DNA from: Acanthaster planci
Lineage: Eukaryota > Echinodermata > Asteroidea > Valvatida > Acanthasteridae
DNA length: 64,000 nucleotides
Assembly (NCBI RefSeq): GCF_001949145.1
Contig: NW_019091420.1
Coordinates: 978,429-1,042,428, forward strand
Direction: 5' to 3'
The position numbers and the translations under genes were made by a program. This document shows positions 11,450-24,916 of the stretch, piece after piece. Below the pieces are notes generated by a model. The model worked only from the letters and a program-made list of their open reading frames with translations, ran no database searches and was not told where the DNA came from. Positions within the stretch are counted from its first letter, which is position 1; each line of letters begins with the position of its first letter.

Positions 11450-13290
11450 ATCTCTGGGAGCTAATGAGCTTTCAATTGATAACAGATTTACCAAAACATC
11501 AAATGAGTGCCACGATGCATAGTCCAACATTAACCCGACGTTGAAATCCGGTCATCACTCATCGTTAGAATCGGTTTTTAGTGTTGGCTGGTGGGTGCAC
11601 GTATTTAGGAACTTCTTTGGAAAAAAAAAAGAATCGCTGATCTAGTTCCCAGAAAAGTTAACGTTTCTTGAGTCTGGAGCATCAAATCGTATATATAATT
11701 AGATAAGATATCTGCAGGACTATCTACCGTCTCAACTGAAACCTGTGTGTAGATGCATAGATGCTCTCCTTCCGCTGGCGCGATTCCGCCCGCCTCTATT
11801 TTACATGCGTTTACACATTTGGCGAGTCCCGGCTCGTTTCAACCGTTCGCTTTAAGAAAAGCGTGGGTCACTTGACGAAAGCTAAGTTTGTGCCAACTGT
11901 AAAGTACATCAATTGAAAGTCCCTGTTATTCCTACCTGTGGTCGACAGTATTTGAAGATCTATGGCTATTTTTTTTCCTTGATAAAATAAAATGTCGATC
12001 CCGCTTCCTCTCCAGGCACCAAGCGCTCTCACCCTATTCCCACGTATATCAGGACTTGAATGGAGGCGTTGTCACTTTCATCCTCTACGCACAAAAGTTG
12101 TAACAGATGGAGTTGATTTGAAATTATGCGTTATGGATAATTAATCACAATATACGCTTATCTTTGTGCCGGCTGTTGCCACAGAGTTCTCAATGAGTTC
12201 CAAGTATCAGTCTCCAATAGATGATTTTCCTGGTGCTTGACAAAACATATGTGTCACCATCTTTTATAGGGACAAGCCATTGCCAAGAGGACATGCTTAT
12301 TTTGTAAAACAGCGTCCGTGTAAAACAAACTACCCCTCGGCAGAGATGAACAAAGGAACCCTGATTAAAGCACAGCTAGGCTGATGAAGAGAACTCATAA
12401 TAAAATTATGTTCATGCGACGTTTGATTCTTTTTTTCCCACCCAACGAGCGAAGAATGCAATCATCAACACGCGGTTCATAAAGGTATTTGCATACGGTC
12501 CAAACTAGAGTAACTTGAAAGGCCAGTTGAAATGATTGTTCAACTGCGCATGCTCAGGAACGCAGCAGGGGGAAGGGGAAACTTGCACCGGTGGACCCCC
12601 CCCCCAGAAGAGCCTGGCTTCGCCTGTAACCTTCACACAACAAGATAATAAGATAAATGGGCACGAGTCCAAGGAGACGATGAAAGTCAACCGATTTTGC
12701 AATCTGCATCTGTGCTTGTTATTACAGGAACAGATGATGGATAAACCATATGCTCACACATCAAATGGGAACAAAGTGTGCTGCAAAAACAATATGCATA
12801 ATGCCGCGCAGCGTGCTGGTTATCTGTGCTTGGCACTTCGTTGGTATATGTACATGTACATTGAAATGTCTCCCTCTCACCAGATGACACGCAGAAAAAA
12901 GGGAAAAAATGCATCGTTGCCAAAATGACTGCCGGTATTATCTTGTCGATCGTAGTCTCTGTCACAAACCTACCCCTTCCATGCACGTGATGTTTTGGTC
13001 ATGGACTTGCGTGATCTCCCTTATTTGATCTACATGTACATCGATCAAAGAACCAAATAAAACAAACTAAAGGAGAGCTTATGCATACAGGTCACCCTCA
13101 AAACAGCGTTCCGGAAGTAATTCAATATTTTTGGAAGGAAACTTCCTCAAACGGCTGTTTAATAAACGGCAAGCTTTTGTACCAACAAAGTGAAAGTGGT
13201 CGCAGCGTTCATTTGGAAGGCAGGGGACTGTCGAGTCGACCATCAAGCCGTACCACGCTCAGTCAACCCCTTCGATCCCGTTTATGCGCA
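11450..13290. other. Intergenic region upstream of the YWTD gene, no gene seen
   Basis: No supported exon. Polypyrimidine and AT-rich sequence, and a TACATGTACA word near 12850 and 13031. The promoter of the YWTD-propeller gene is expected in the last part, but no TATA box or other element could be assigned. Confidence 0.4.
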
Positions 13291-13294
13291 CACC

Positions 13295-16200
13295 ATGAAT
13301 TCCAACAGCGTCTGCTCCTTCTATCTGCTTTTCCTTGCCGCGAACGCGAACGGCTACAACACATCAACAGGTAACACGTGATTTCTTGTCAGACACCAGG
13401 GCATGGGTGCAGCGCTAGCGCTCGGCAGGGCTCTACGCCATCTCCGCTGTTTGTAGCAGTTGGGCGCTGCAGTCTAGTTTTGGGCAAAACCGGGAGAATG
13501 ACAGTCCGGAGGAGATAGCCATCTGTAAATTTCCTGTTTTGGAGTGATCTCAGTGAGTTTTTTTCGCTCGCCGTTAGCGGGCCGAGCCTTTATTGCCTGA
13601 GATTTCAGGGAAACAACCGTATATGGTGTCACAGAAAATCCATATCTTCAATGAAGTCCAATGTTAACCTCAAGCTTATCTGTACGGACTCCTCGCCCAT
13701 CAGTGAACGAGCAAAACTTGTGGGCCCACATTGGAGATTTGGTCTTGTTCTGTAACAATTTTCTGTTATTCCAAAAATGCCAAAGGAAAGTGGCAGTGTC
13801 CGGTTCATTCAGAAGAATGACGACATTGTCGCATCAAAATTTAATTAAATTCGTTGAACTACTGGAAATTCACAGTAATCTCTCAGCCCTGAAACCAGAT
13901 TTGGTTCGATCAACGTATTCATCTCCGTGAAGAAGTTCATTAAAAACCAAAACGTTTCCAGAAAATTGGTCGAATTTCACCCGAATCTATTGAGATGATT
14001 TCGCACCAGCATCCATTATAATAAACACTTCAAAACCTGTTTTTTTACATTGACCAATTATTATTCACATATGAGTAATATTTGTGTTTGCATTCAAAAC
14101 AAATTTCCCTAAAAGGCAATGTTGTCTTTCGATATACTGCACCGTGTCATTTTCAAGAATTCCAAAGAGTGAGTACAAAAAGATCACAGAAGAGAAGACC
14201 ACTTGATCAGGTCGCCCGTTGAAACGCACAAGTTACCGGCCAACCAAATCCACTGAAACTCTGGAGTGAATAAAATTGAAGTTAGTACGTTACTTACTTG
14301 GAGGGGTCAGTCATGAACTTCATTGTTTCGTCTCGAATCTTCACATTTAACCGCGGCAGCGGTCAGAACTATGGATGATGGCATAGGCTACATGTCATGT
14401 ACAACGAAAACGCGCGTATTTCGAGAGAGCTTCTGAACTGCATTAGACAAGCTTCACATACCTTTTGTTGAGTTTTTTTTTACTCGTTTTGGCACTGACA
14501 TAGGGAAGTTAATTCTTAAGGAATGTAATCCGTGTCTTTGGCCTGCAATGGGGGTTGAAACCGGTAAGTAAATTTTCCGGACTACGTTTTTATTGATGGC
14601 TTGATATCTTCATGTCTACAGCCCTATATCTCGTCAATGAAATATTTAAGTCAAGCTGTCGTTAAAATGTGTATCTATTGGCGACCTATAATCCGCAATT
14701 TCATGCACGTTGCGTGAAGGTCGGGTTACATAATGCTGATGCGAATGTACATATTCATGAGGAAAACTGTTGCGTCATCTCCGATAGCTGCTTCGGACTC
14801 TATACATGTATTTGAGGAAAAAAGATCGGCGGAAGGCTTTGTGCAATAGCAGATAGACGTTATCCATATAGGTCGGCCATATTGAAATTAAAGGCGAAGT
14901 AAGCTCTTCATTTTTGTTACTTTAAAGCAAAAATGAAAGCAATAAAATGACATTTCCTCACAAAGCTACTCTACGTCGTTTTGTGAATAAACTTAGTTCA
15001 GTGTTTTAAGCCAAATTTTCAAAAAAAAAAAAAATGAAAGGGCGGTGTGGAATGCACGCCAGTCATTTAGGAAATATTTCGCCGTCATCCGAATCGGCCG
15101 TTTATTTTGCAAAACAAGATGGCTTCCCCGTGACTGAAGGTCTCCAAAAAGGGCGTTGAGTAAGTATTGATTTTTGGCTCTGACAGAGGGAAAAAACATT
15201 TTATGCGACCGACTTTTGCAGGGACAAGCAAGCCATTTTTCTACCCTCCACCTAGTCTTGGCCCAAGACGTCAGTGATCGATAGTTGTTTTATTTCTGTT
15301 GAAGAGCGCCCTCGCACATCTATTTTTACTTACTATGCACGGTGTCCGCTATCAAGCACTAACGTCTTGAAACCAAGACTACTCTCCACCCGACTGACCC
15401 TCCCTCAAGGTCAAAAATATGCAAATTACAGACGCCCAAATCTTGGAACTACGTGTATTCGGGCATATGGCTAAAATGACCCAACATCAGCAGCGCCCTT
15501 GGATTGTGATAAAATAGTTCAGGTGTAATTGTAGCAAAATAAACTCAGTTTCAATGAAATTAAACCTGAAATATGCATGCAGCGTTGCTTACATGTACAG
15601 TTCAGCAGAATAGACATTGCACGAAGTAAGTTAAGATGTTAAATCCTTGCTTTTACCCGTCAATTAACCACTCAATGGTTTGGGCAATGTGTGTCTTTTG
15701 TTTGTTCTATACGTGTTAAAGTTTAATGGCACAAGTGATGTGAAATTTCGGGGTACAAATTATGAGCCACGAGCAGGACAAACAGAGGGCGTAATTATCC
15801 TGGCAATGCAGACTTCTGGGGGGACCTGCACTTCGCTGGTTCACAACCGACTATGAAATACATACCTTGGGTCGCGTCGCTACCAGCAAAATGAATACTC
15901 TCCAGCAAACTGGCTCGTTGCAACCGTTGAGGGGGTTCTTCTGCTCAAGGTGGATATATATACAGACGTGCCATAATGACCTTCATATTTTTGGTCACAC
16001 CTCATGCAAGTAGTGTGTTCAAGGAAGAGATACAGAAGGTGAGCGTGTATAATCACTCACCCGTATTCTAGGCTGCAACTCCATCACCCCCTACGAACAA
16101 CTGCTGTGAATTAGTGCGTTGTTTGCTTGGCAAACCATTCAGATGGCCATGTTCACGGTTAACGTTGATTGGGTCCAACGCAGATTAATCAATTATCATG

Positions 16201-19200
16201 TAATGTTCAAGGAAGCCGCTAAACCTATGCAATTGACGTCCTCTGTATTATGACCTTTGGAAAATACTGTTAGTAAATTATGGTATGACATCCATTGCGT
16301 TGAGATATTCCGTGTTGACCGCAAAAAGAAGGGCGACTTCTTTTAAACAAGTACTGTGACGTTGCAGTATAACTGCAGGTTGCGGCAGAGCTTTGAACTG
16401 TCTGCAACTGAAGAGATTTGGTGGTTATGCACCAGTGTTGTGGTCGAGACCATTACAAGACCAGACACAAGACATGCATAAGACAAGTCACTGGTAATAA
16501 TGACAAAGGAATGCTTTTGTTGTAGTCCATTTTAATAGCTTGTGACATGAATTCAGACGAGAGGTCTTGTGTTGGTCTCGTGTGGTCTTGTGAAGGTCGT
16601 AAGTGGTCTTGACTACAACACTGTTGTGCATCATTTACTGATTTGGCGGTGTTTCATTGTAAAGCTGGTGGTTTGGAGCTAGGTCTATAGGAAAAATTCT
16701 CTTCTGGCAGTTTACTTTTTTAACCACAAAGTGGTCTTTCTCTGCTTTCTTGGACAGATTTTGTACTCGTGGCCGACCGGGTAAATGCAGCCATCTTTAT
16801 CGGGGACCTCGGAGACTTTGACCTTTCACCTCTTCCCCTTGGCAATCTCTCAGCCCCGATCGCCGTTGACTACGATCCCGTCGACGGCATGGTCTACTGG
16901 ACGGATTTCGTGGACACCACGATCCTCCGTGCACATCTGGACGGTAGCAGGAGAGAGATACTGATATGGTCAGGTTTAGTCGGTGCGTAGGTCCATGCAC
17001 TGTCACTCGTCCTACGACGACACACGGCCGCGTCTGAATGACATGGATGCGGCTTCAAAATAACACCTGCCTTTGTGGGCAATGCGTGAAGCCGCTAAAG
17101 GTGGTGGCTTCCATACATTGGGCGCACGTCGTAGCCCATAATTCCGACACGGCCCATTTTCAACAGTGGAGTCAAATCCTTGCCTCGGTTTGAAAGGAAG
17201 ATTGGGCAGAGACGGCCACGGCTTGTGTCGTTGGCTGCAGCCTATTTTGTACATTTGCGCTATTGCAACAGTCGAAGCCGCATAGTCAGAACACACCACA
17301 TTGGGACAAAGCCTTGTGAGTCTGGTGTTGTGGGCCATGTCTGAAATGGACAGACGGCTGCGTCTGTCCCCAGCATGTGTTTTCAACAGACGAAGCCCCG
17401 TATATCTAGCCTTATAGCCACCAGATTCGGACGAAGCAACAGCTAGCTCTCGGACGCTGCCTGCGAACGTGGGCTTACACGAAAAAAGGACCCATTGACG
17501 GTTATGCGCATGACATCTAAAACATCCACGTGAACTTGAAGTTCATGTATAAATGTAACTGTAAAAGGAACCAAATTTTATAGTTATTACGTTGGAAAAC
17601 AGGCAACATTTTCGCTCAATTCACTTTTCAGAACCCAATGGTTTGGCTCTGGACTACCATACCAGGTTGATGTTCTGGACAGACGGTCGCCGTGGCAACA
17701 AAATAGAGCGAGCGTCGATGGACGGAGGCGACAGGCGAGTTATTGTGAGTCAGCACCTCAAGAAGCCAAGAGCAATAGCCGTTGATCAGAAAGAAAGGTA
17801 AGGATGATTTCTTTCTTCATCTGGGTGTGGATCCTTCGGGGCAGTGCGCTCCGTGAAGTTACTGGCCGCCGGCTCGGGCTAATGAGCCAGTTCGATATTT
17901 CAAAACGCCAGGGTCTTTTAAGAACAAAGTGCGCCTCAGAGTCAGACTGTGGCTGAGCTGAGAGGACAGACTATCGCGCGCGCGTGTAGCTGTTCCCGAA
18001 TAGCCTTGTACTAGTCTGGGCATGCGCTGTTGGAATACCGAACTGGCTCATTCGTGGAATTAATGAAGTGAAGGAAGCACAAGAGTCACAAAGCCTCATG
18101 GGTAACACTTAAACTTATTTACTAAATCAATGGACATGCGTTATGAATGCAGGTGTCAGGGTGCACACATAAAGGCTGACATGCGCCGTTGTTCAATTAA
18201 CTTCTGTCCAATGAGAAGTCGAAGAAATTACGTCATGCAGCCCAAACAAATCAGTCATTACCAACGTGTGAAGACGCTAGGGGTTTGTGTTCCCAAAGAT
18301 ATAAAGGTAATAATGCATACTCGGTTCTGGGGCTCTCATAAGTCCGTCCACATTGCCGAACACTCATTACTGTACGGAGTTTGTATACTTCCGCTATCCC
18401 TACAAAATTCAACGCTAGGGCCTTTTTAAAGCGTATGAAAATGACTCCAAAACTTGTGACGAGCCGGCGCGGTATTAATATTCCAACGGCGCGTGTACAG
18501 GCGTAGAGGTGGCGCATGACGCCAGATGATCTTATCGCAAATGTCCTTGCCTCATTGAAAAACCGAATCGATTTGTGATGCTGTTATCCCCACAGGTAAC
18601 CCGCGGTGCAATTTCTTGTAAATACAACCCGAATCCACACCTGTACTCGTTGATAAAAGAAGCGCCAGCGGAATCGTCAAGTGGAGATGAATGACCTTTT
18701 AGGCTGATATTTTAGACAGTTTTGTACCACCGCAAGGAAATTTTCCCAAGGGCGTTTTGCCAATCACAACAGCAACAAACGACCACGGTTACATGGTAAT
18801 CGATCAAGTTCTTTTAACAGACATATCTACTGGTCAAGTTGGGGGAACCGGGCCAAAATCGAAAGAGCGGACTACAATGGCAACCATCGTATGGTCCTTG
18901 TCGACGCGTCCATCATCTGGCCAAACGGGATTGCTCTGGACCTCACAGGTAATGACCAAACCGTATCATGAATAAGCATTCTGAAAACTGGCCTTGTGGA
19001 AGGCCACGCTTATGCATAAACGGGCAAACTCTATCTCCTACGTATTTTCTGTTTGGACCCCTCCTGGGTCCTCCAAAATCCGTCACTGTATAGGAAACCA
19101 ATGGCACAATCGAGAACTTTCTAGGGATGTTTCAAATCCCACAGAATAAAAGTAGCCGAGGTCTACCTCCTCAATTCCACAAAGTCTTCCCAAACCTCGC

Positions 19201-21366
19201 CGTGGTTTTGAGAGGATCTAGGTGGAGTTGCTTTTCATTGGATTAATCAGAAATGTATATTTATATATTAAGAAGCACTACTTGTTTGCTGGAAACGTTT
19301 TGCGATGATCTTGAATTCCTTTATGCTTTGTGGTATGTCCATGGCCAAGTTTGGTTTGGGGGAAAACGAGTCACAGATGTTGTTTAAACTCTTCTGTGGC
19401 CGATTCTCTTGGTGTGTTCCGACAATTTTATCTCTGTGTGGTGCTCCAAGAACACCGGTCTTCATACGATAGGTCGCTGAGTACAAACGTTTACCTATAC
19501 TAAATTGAACATAGAACTTCACTTAATATCAACAGGGGGCTTGCTGTACTGGGGCGACGCCCAGCGCAACACCTTGGAGAGGAGTGATCTTAGCGGGAAC
19601 AACCGCCGAACGCTCTTCAACTTTACGGGCATCTATCCCTTCGACTTGGCCGTCCACGGCGACACCCTCTACTGGACTGATTGGAACTCGGACTTTGTGC
19701 TGAAACTGAACATGACGCAGATGGAGGTCTACGCGGCGGGCTCGCACATCTTCAGTAGGGCAACTGGTATTCATGTGCACTGTACGCAAGGCAGCCCCAT
19801 CAACGCAGGTGCGTTCATTCGATAAGGTTACATGAGTTGATGTCCGTTCATCATGTTCCAAATGCACACTCGTATTTATAGTCACAGTCACACTCATAAT
19901 CCTGCTCGTTATTCTTATACACTACTCAAAGGAATTAAAGGAACAAGAGAAAAGAATGTTTTTGTCATGGTCTGTATGGGCTACTGTTAGAACAAGAGCC
20001 ATTAAAGTTAAGTGAAAATCATTTTCTGTTCTCTTGTTCCTTCAAATTTTTTAGTAGTGTACTTATGCTCCTACTCATGTTAATGCTCAAAATCTTATTC
20101 ATGTTTACATTCATATTCACATTAAGTTTGTGGTCTTTTATTTCAGTATTTTGTGGTCTGCAATGAATTTTCGATTTGAGAAATTTTAAGCAAACAAAGG
20201 ACAACAGGTCGATTGAAAATGATGAGAAAACGTTTCAGCACCAACTTGAGCGACCACGCAAGTCCCATTCACGTAACTTTCCTTGGTTTGTTCTGTGTGT
20301 TTTTTGTGAACTTGGGGGGTTCCTTTGAACGGAAACGTGGATTATAAAGTTCGTTAAAAGCTGTGCAGGTTGCTCCTGGGACTCCAAGTGCGATGCACGA
20401 CGGTTCGTTCAAGTGTACCCGCCTCACCCGTTTCAGCCCATAGATATATATCGCATCGAATCAGGGGGAAACGTTCGTGAAGCACAAGAACACCTTTAAT
20501 ACCTCCACAGTGTATACAGACAAATCATAGTGGCCGCGTACAGGCTGAGGTCAGGCTGGTCCCCTGCCGTTTGAATAACATTGATGGCGGGTAGCCACTA
20601 AAATAACAGATGACGTCATCATGTCTGGGTTGCTCGTTCTATTTTTAGAATGATGCAGCGCGCGCACGTCCGTTTCAGTGGTGCAGAAGTTGAGATCAGT
20701 ATGCCACAAAGACAAGCGAATCGTGGAGAATCCATTTTGAATCGTGACACTTGTGGAAAATGTGCAAGGGCTGCTTACCTAGCCCGCACACCAATTATCT
20801 GTGAACACTGACGACAGTGCCCGAAAATCAACGGAGACGGTCCGGAATTTTCGGCCAGGTCGGACATTTTTGGAATCGGGAGGAATTCCTCTCATGGTAC
20901 TTGTTGTTGGTACCACACCTAAAGATCTCTCAAAACAGTCGGTATCTTTTGGTCCGGTAACAAAGCTAATCTGGAATTCGAGGGTTGAGACCTGGCGTTC
21001 CTTTTTCCCCGAAAGCGAGAAAAAATGGCCCACTTATTTTCGACAACGATGTCCCTAACATCCCTCGTCCGGGTAGATTATACAGTAATTGGACTATAGA
21101 TGCCTTCATTTTACAACACTTTTTGTTTCAGTTATATCACTATCTAACCACTTTCACTGTCTACAGGCACCGACCACATCAACACTAACGACCCAACCCC
21201 GCTTGCCTTCAGTGAATCTACGGCATCCCTCCCGACGACAATCGCTCCTGTTGTGGAGAATGGAATTGACGCATGGGATGGCATATCGCATCGGTCAGCG
21301 GGGGCCGTGCATTTGGCAAACATTTTCCCAATGGTCGTTATCCAAGTTCTGCTGGTCAGCATCTGA
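13295..21366 (+). CDS. Secreted or GPI-anchored single YWTD beta-propeller protein, complete, six exons
   Basis: Exons 13295-13370, 16758-16973, 17632-17797, 18821-18948, 19536-19808 and 21167-21366 join with correct phase at every junction to give 352 residues and a stop. Residues 1-20 are a signal peptide ([20 protein letters not shown]). Residues 26-286 form one LRP/LDL-receptor-type YWTD propeller, with motifs YWTD 72-75, FWTD 112-115, YWSS 156-159, YWGD 200-203 and YWTD 241-244, and NGLALD/NGIALD strands between them. After a Ser/Thr/Pro-containing linker the protein ends in a hydrophobic tail (last 17 residues, [16 protein letters not shown]) with no cytoplasmic part, as in GPI-anchor signals. 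No EGF, LDLa or second propeller is present, unlike LRP4/5/6 or LDLR. Its ligand is unknown; extracellular binding is inferred from the fold. The donor after exon 2 (GTTTAG) is weak, but phase and protein continuity ([10 protein letters not shown]) support it. Confidence 0.88.
15780..15955 (+). repeat. Unnamed interspersed repeat, copy 1 of 3
   Basis: Inside intron 1 of the YWTD gene. Landmarks in order: AGAGGG, CCTGGCAATGCAGACTTC, TGCACTTCGCTGGTTCACAA, GAAATACATACCTTGGGTCGC, TTGCTACCA-like GCTACCAGCAAAATGAA, CTCTCCAGCA, TTGAGGGGGTTCTTCTGCTCAAGG. The same order recurs at 48720-48895 (plus) and 62030-62210 (minus). No coding frame and no clear terminal repeats. Confidence 0.6.
19918..20061. 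mobile_element. Tc1/mariner-like MITE in YWTD gene intron 5
   Basis: A 144-bp unit with imperfect inverted ends of about 35 bp. The left end reads TACACTACTCAAAGGAATTA then AAGGAACAAGAGAA; the right end is the complement, finishing TTTAGTAGTGTA. TA dinucleotides flank both ends, as expected for Tc1/mariner insertions. There is no open frame, so it is non-autonomous. Confidence 0.7.
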
Positions 21367-21599
21367 CGAGGTACACTATCATGATTATAAATGCGTTCAG
21401 ACGTGCAAGCTTATTGATGGAGAAAACTGGTTGTATTTTGTAGATATCGAGATGCTGCAAAAGGTCAGACTTTTATACTTCAGGCATTGCGTTTTCCTTG
21501 AGGGCTCCAAATTGAGCTAGGCTGATTTAAAAAAAGGTTTTTCCTCAGGACTTGCTGGTATGGCTTAATGCCCGATGGTGCGATGACCACCGTACCGAG

Positions 21600-21727
21600 A
21601 AATAGAAAGTAGGTTTGCGGTAGCACCATGCATGGACGTATCTCTTTTGTGAGTATTTGCGGTTCTGAAAAGAACCAGTGGTACTCGACGTTTTGAGCAG
21701 TATGCTCTGCTCGTCATCAGGAGAAAG
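21600..21727. repeat. Half copy of the 2.8-kb-region foldback element
   Basis: Matches the left arm of the element at 2796-3048 from atagaaagtaggtttgcgg to CGTCATCAGGAGAAA, with a few substitutions. It lies in the 3' flank of the YWTD gene. On the minus strand it has CTGATGA, a hairpin and CAAAACGTCGAG, so the presumed GAAA core word is changed. Confidence 0.75.
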
Positions 21728-21912
21728 AAAGAGAGAGAAAATGAGAAATTGTTATCGTGCAACATTCCGGAAAGTGTCAGAAAGGGGAGAAACTTCAGAT
21801 AGTGAGGGTTTTGCAATGAAATCTTTTAGAGCAAGTTACCATGAAGCAGGCTTAATGAAAAGCGATGAATTACAAAAAAAATCGATTATTTTTGTTCAAA
21901 CTTTGTCTGGGC

Positions 21913-21918
21913 AATAAA
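21913..21918 (+). terminator. Candidate poly(A) signal of the YWTD gene
   Basis: First AATAAA (21913-21918) after the stop at 21366, which would give a 3' UTR of about 570 bases including the repeat half copy. Confidence 0.35.
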
Positions 21919-23569
21919 TCTTTTCCATGTGCACTGCCTGCCAATTTGTCACGGTGACACTTACGTGGAAAGTCTCCGTTTGACACTGGGATTTGACGAC
22001 CATCTAAATCTGGCAAGATATGGGACAGAGGGGTTCCCCCTACATGCCCAAACCCTATAGACACTCTGTAGACTATTGTTATTGAGCACAAGCCCCCCCC
22101 CCCCATGTCTGCAAAGGATTCCCGAGATTCAGGCACAAGACAAACCAAGACAAAAAGGAAGGGGTTCTCTCCGTCCCATATACAATACGGGCGATTCACA
22201 ACAGTGCGCCTCCAAGAGTTTGCGACGCGTTGGCCAATCACAACGCGCGAAATCTGTCGACCCCTTTCCAGATGTGTGTGGGTGTGTGGACAGGAGGTAT
22301 GGAGTGCGCGTTGGATCTGATTTTCCAAATGCACGCACACGTAATGTGCGTGTGAGAACAGTCCAACCAGTGCCGTGGCTTCTAATGTTTTCGGAGCCTA
22401 AGTTGCCGTCAGAGTTAAAAGACATTCTCCCGTCTTGCTCAAAGATTATGCTAATCAGGACATGGATGATCAATAATAAAAAGGAAGGCTGAGCAAATTA
22501 AGGTTTGTGTACTTGTACTTGTATTGACTGGTTTTTTTTTATACAGCACCATCTACAAGTTCGAAACGATTTATTCAGACGAACGCGCTGCCGGCATGCA
22601 TATGCATAAAACATTCATCGCGATAAATAAAACGGCGCATGCAGGGTTTATTCTCAAACGACAGAGTGCAACCCTCCCACGTGCAGGCGTTGCAGCTTGC
22701 TCTAACCCTAACCTCGCTGTTCGACAGCCGTCAATCCTCCTGCAGTTTTCAGCTTGTTTCTGTGGGTACCTGGTGGTGCGACCCTCCCCCTAAAAAACTT
22801 GCTGTGGTCACTGTGTTGCCTCTGCTTCGTTTGGTCGGGCCAGCTTGACCGGTTGTCCGGCTGACGCGTGTCAACATGGCGGGTTCATTGACAGCTGGAT
22901 TACAAGTAGGACCGCCTCGTGGTCTATCAACCCCGACCGTGGTTCCGTCACACGTTGGTGTCAAGATGATTACATGGGCGATAACCTACCCGTAGAGTCC
23001 AGCCTTTTATGGACTAACACGCAGAGTAATACTGTCATTGCTCATCTCACTTGCCGGCACTTTAAAGCCATAGGTGTTGGCAACAGGCAATGCCAAACAC
23101 ACTTTATCAATTCCCATGCTGAACAATACTTCATGCATTGTATGTGCATTCGTGCCGTCACAGTTGCTGGGTAAGCATGCGTAGCTTCTATGGTGGATCT
23201 GCAGACCCTGAATTCAAAGAGATTTGCCATGCGTGGACTTTTCCCCATACTCTTTGGAGGTGCCGTGTTTGTACTTACATGCAGGGGTCAGAGGCCATTC
23301 CCGGGCACGAGGTGATTTTTGGGTCATGGCGATTCTGAAGTACATGTACATGTGCTGTACATATATGTACATGTACAGTACATGATGATGCATCGCGCGC
23401 GTACGTTAAAAGTACAGTGTATGTCACATCCCAGGCCGAAAAGATGTCATGTCCACTCAGTTCTAGAGTGAAACAAAGCACACATCTCCCTTGGGCTGGG
23501 TAGGGTGGGGAACTGCACAGAGGATGTTATGAAAATGAGGGTTTGCAGTCAGGTGAAGGTGGATTCAAA

Positions 23570-23763
23570 CAGTGGGGTAGCTAAGGTTTTACTGGGGGGG
23601 GGGGCACCAGAATGGGGGGGCACCAACTTTCAGTGATGTGTTTTTTTGGGGTAAGCTTTTGTTAGCTTAATTGTTCCATATCCATTTATCTCGTTTTTTT
23701 AGTGGGGGGGGGGGGCTGGGCTGGGGTGACGTGTCCACAGGCCCTCCGAGGCTACGCCCCTGG
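23570..23763. mobile_element. hAT-like MITE with CAGTGGGGTAGCT ends
   Basis: Begins CAGTGGGGTAGCTAAGG and ends GAGGCTACGCCCCTG, which are inverted ends of about 14 bp. The interior is G-rich, with GGGGGGCACCA words. Flanks GATTCAAA and GATTTTAA look like a decayed 8-bp target duplication. It is the same family as 31667-31867, in opposite orientation. Confidence 0.7.
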
Positions 23764-24656
23764 ATTTTAATGACGAAAAAAAGGTCTGAAATGGCACATG
23801 ACCATACACCCGTTAATATCACTGCTGTGCTTGAAATTACACACAACTCTGTTACTAGAGGAATATTGAAAGGCTGCGTAGCACCGTGATCAGAATATCG
23901 ACAAGAATATTTTATCAAATCAGTGCTCTGAAATATGTGATTGCCGAGCTTTCGGCAACTGTAACTATTACTAGGGGAACCAGCCGCAATCACTGCCATA
24001 GACTTGTGCATAATTTTAGACGGAGCCAGGTAATTCAGACACAGCCCAAGTGAGCAAGTTTTGGGTCTCGTATGAGTAGGGATGGTACTTACGAATACAT
24101 GTACATATACTAATTGCAAGACTAAATTTAGTTATTAAGAATAATTTATAGGCTGACCCTACCCCACTGAACATGGTGCCGAAAAAACCCAACTGTCAAC
24201 ATTTTTGTTCAGAGAGAGGGAGGGGCGGGAAAGACGCAGAAAACTTCAGAGGCAAGTTATTTTATACAAAAGCCTCCCAGATGCAATTTTGTTTTCCTAC
24301 ACATCACGACGGGGAAACCCGACCTTAAACACAATGGTCCTTGCTTGAACAAAGGCGATAACTGTGGGGCTGAAAGAATCTTTTTCAAAGGGAAGCAAAG
24401 TTCGACAATTGAACAGGATAAGCTTCCGCGTGGCAAAAGAAGACTAGTCTTTTCTCAAGAATCATCATCCAATAGGAAAATACATGGTGTAAAAAAGTAC
24501 TCGTCCAACCGCTATTTTGTGACTCTGTGTGCAGAATAATAAAAAAGCATCTGGAGGGGGCGCATTAGAGGCATAGACATTACGTCGGTGGAAACTAAAA
24601 CAGGCACTAATTCTGTACATTTCGTGAACCTGCGTGTTCCGAGGAGGTTGTTAACA

Positions 24657-24916
24657 GTGGTGTATCCAGCGATGGAATCGTGAATATTAAAGAATACTTA
24701 TGATTGGTAAGAAAATAATCGGTATATTTATTTATTAAATATTAGCACCAAATCCTATGAAAACAACACCATGAATAACGATGTTAGGACCACAAGTAAG
24801 GCTTTTGATTTCTCTTTTTCTCCCCAAACATCATGTTGAATGACCCCAAAGCTGCATTCGCTTTTGAATTCGCCCCCACCCCCACCAAAAGCTGGATACG
24901 CCGCTGGTTAGAATAA
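24657..24916. mobile_element. MITE with CAGTGGTGTATCCAGC inverted ends
   Basis: Begins CAGTGGTGTATCCAGC and ends GCTGGATACGCCGCTG, an inverted pair of 16 bp with two mismatches. The interior resembles 11100-11333. No target duplication is clear. Confidence 0.65.
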
